Source of the DNA: an uncultured Pelagibacteraceae bacterium
GTDB taxonomy: Bacteria; Pseudomonadota; Alphaproteobacteria; Pelagibacterales; Pelagibacteraceae
NCBI GenBank assembly: GCA_902600485.1
Contig: CACKJD010000002.1
Coordinates: forward strand, 183,392-247,391
Length of the DNA stretch: 64,000 nt
Reading direction: 5' to 3'
Shown here in pieces: positions 63,760 to 64,000 of the stretch; within the stretch, counting starts at the first letter, position 1; each line of letters opens with the position of its first letter. The notes beneath the pieces are model-generated. The model was not told the origin of the DNA. It saw only the letters and a list, made by a program, of their open reading frames with translations, and did not search any database. The translations under genes and the position numbers were made by a program.

Positions 63760-64000
63760 TTAAATCATGTTTCTAAGAACGTATTGTAAGATTCCGCCGT
63801 GTTTAAAATATTCCAGCTCATTATTAGTGTCAATTCTACATAGCATTTCTATTTTTTTTGTATCACCTTTTTTATATTTAAACTCAACTGAAACTTTATC
63901 GCCTGGTTTTAGACCTTCTTTAATTCCTTTAATCGAAATTAATTCTGAACCCTCTAAATTCAATTTTTTTCTGTTTTGGCCGTCAATAAATTGTAAAGGT
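63760..64000 (-). CDS. acnA: Aconitate hydratase, C-terminal end (5' end off window)
   Basis: Only the last 80 codons are inside the window. The translated piece PLQFIDGQNRKKLNLEGSEL ... ends LCRIDTNNELEYFKHGGILQYVLRNMI, the unmistakable AcnA C-terminus (LCRIDTxxExxYYxHGGILQYVLR). Aconitase interconverts citrate and isocitrate, substrate of the isocitrate lyase at 15 kb. The track ORF starting at 63963 is an internal Met; the real gene starts beyond 64000. Confidence 0.95.
   Translation of the reverse strand, partial: PLQFIDGQNRKKLNLEGSELISIKGIKEGLKPGDKVSVEFKYKKGDTKKIEMLCRIDTNNELEYFKHGGILQYVLRNMI

Noticed and set aside
1-64000. CRISPR arrays, tRNA/rRNA genes, insertion sequences, phage genes
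   Set aside because: No regular spaced repeats, tRNA-like cloverleaf sequence, transposase or integrase motifs were found when reading gaps and ORFs. The 22-bp and 9-bp repeats are operator-like and have no spacers.

Overview
The window is a 64 kb piece of a very AT-rich, tightly packed bacterial chromosome. It is almost certainly from the SAR11 clade (Candidatus Pelagibacter or a close relative). This rests on gene content and style rather than on a marker gene: no rRNA or tRNA was found. Supporting traits are intergenic gaps of usually 0-50 bp, many ATGA/TAATG overlaps, Lys/Asn/Ile-rich proteins, one thiamin-pyrophosphate riboswitch in front of a sodium:solute symporter (the ThiV arrangement described for SAR11), the glyoxylate-bypass enzyme AceA beside an ScfR-type regulator, and a strong one-carbon theme (dimethylglycine dehydrogenase-like enzyme, GcvT-family protein paired with a MetF-like protein, Fhs). 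No insertion sequence, prophage, integrase, CRISPR array or obvious pseudogene was seen.

Layout. 1-3.4 kb: minus-strand pabB-like gene (cut by the left edge), an MFS transporter and metC-like lyase. 3.4-10.3 kb: mixed small operons, including a 27-residue very basic protein missing from the ORF track, mnmA, a DUF3553 protein, cysQ, recX, an ABA4-like membrane protein, a DsbA-fold isomerase, rhodanese, a glycosyltransferase-like protein, cutA and bcp, closed by a strong hairpin shared with amtB. 10.3-17.9 kb: amtB, HU, rseP, TPP riboswitch + thiV, aceA with a small upstream ORF, and a divergent ScfR-like regulator with TTTACAAA repeats between them. 17.9-24.5 kb: ferric-iron ABC operon (binding protein, small Cys-motif protein, permease, ATPase) with three tandem 22-bp Fur-like boxes; LysR, acuI-like reductase and folE. 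24.5-31.8 kb: hisI, a 2OG-Fe(II) oxygenase-like protein and a DUF2237 protein, then the ETF-QO / EtfA / EtfB / dimethylglycine dehydrogenase-like block. 31.8-39 kb: small membrane and exported proteins, thioesterase, quinone reductase-like, msrA, CoA-binding protein, enoyl-CoA hydratase, and a beta-propeller autotransporter-like protein lying between a nucleotidyltransferase and a P-loop kinase. 39-45.2 kb: MetF-like + GcvT-like pair, tiny membrane proteins, and an uncharacterised four-gene operon (M19 dipeptidase, 553-aa protein, DUF3726 protein, zinc-ribbon microprotein). 45.2-55.3 kb: purE-purK, metallo-hydrolase, GNAT, methyltransferase-like protein, fhs, and a glutathione block (gshB, gshA, glutamine amidotransferase) plus gpsA. 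55.3-64 kb: GMC oxidoreductase with its Tat-exported small subunit and a structured leader, gloA-like, dpaL-like, photolyase, yjbQ, cupin, bamB-like, a TPR-like membrane protein, and the C-terminus of aconitase at the right edge.

How the parts fit. Electrons from methylated-amine oxidation (DMGDH-like) can pass through EtfAB and ETF-QO to quinone, while released C1 units can enter the folate pool served by the GcvT/MetF-like pair, Fhs and FolE/PabB-type folate synthesis. Ferric iron, ammonium and thiamin-precursor uptake each sit behind a visible regulatory signal (Fur-like repeats, a palindrome, a riboswitch). Function calls come from motif recognition by eye; no database search was possible.
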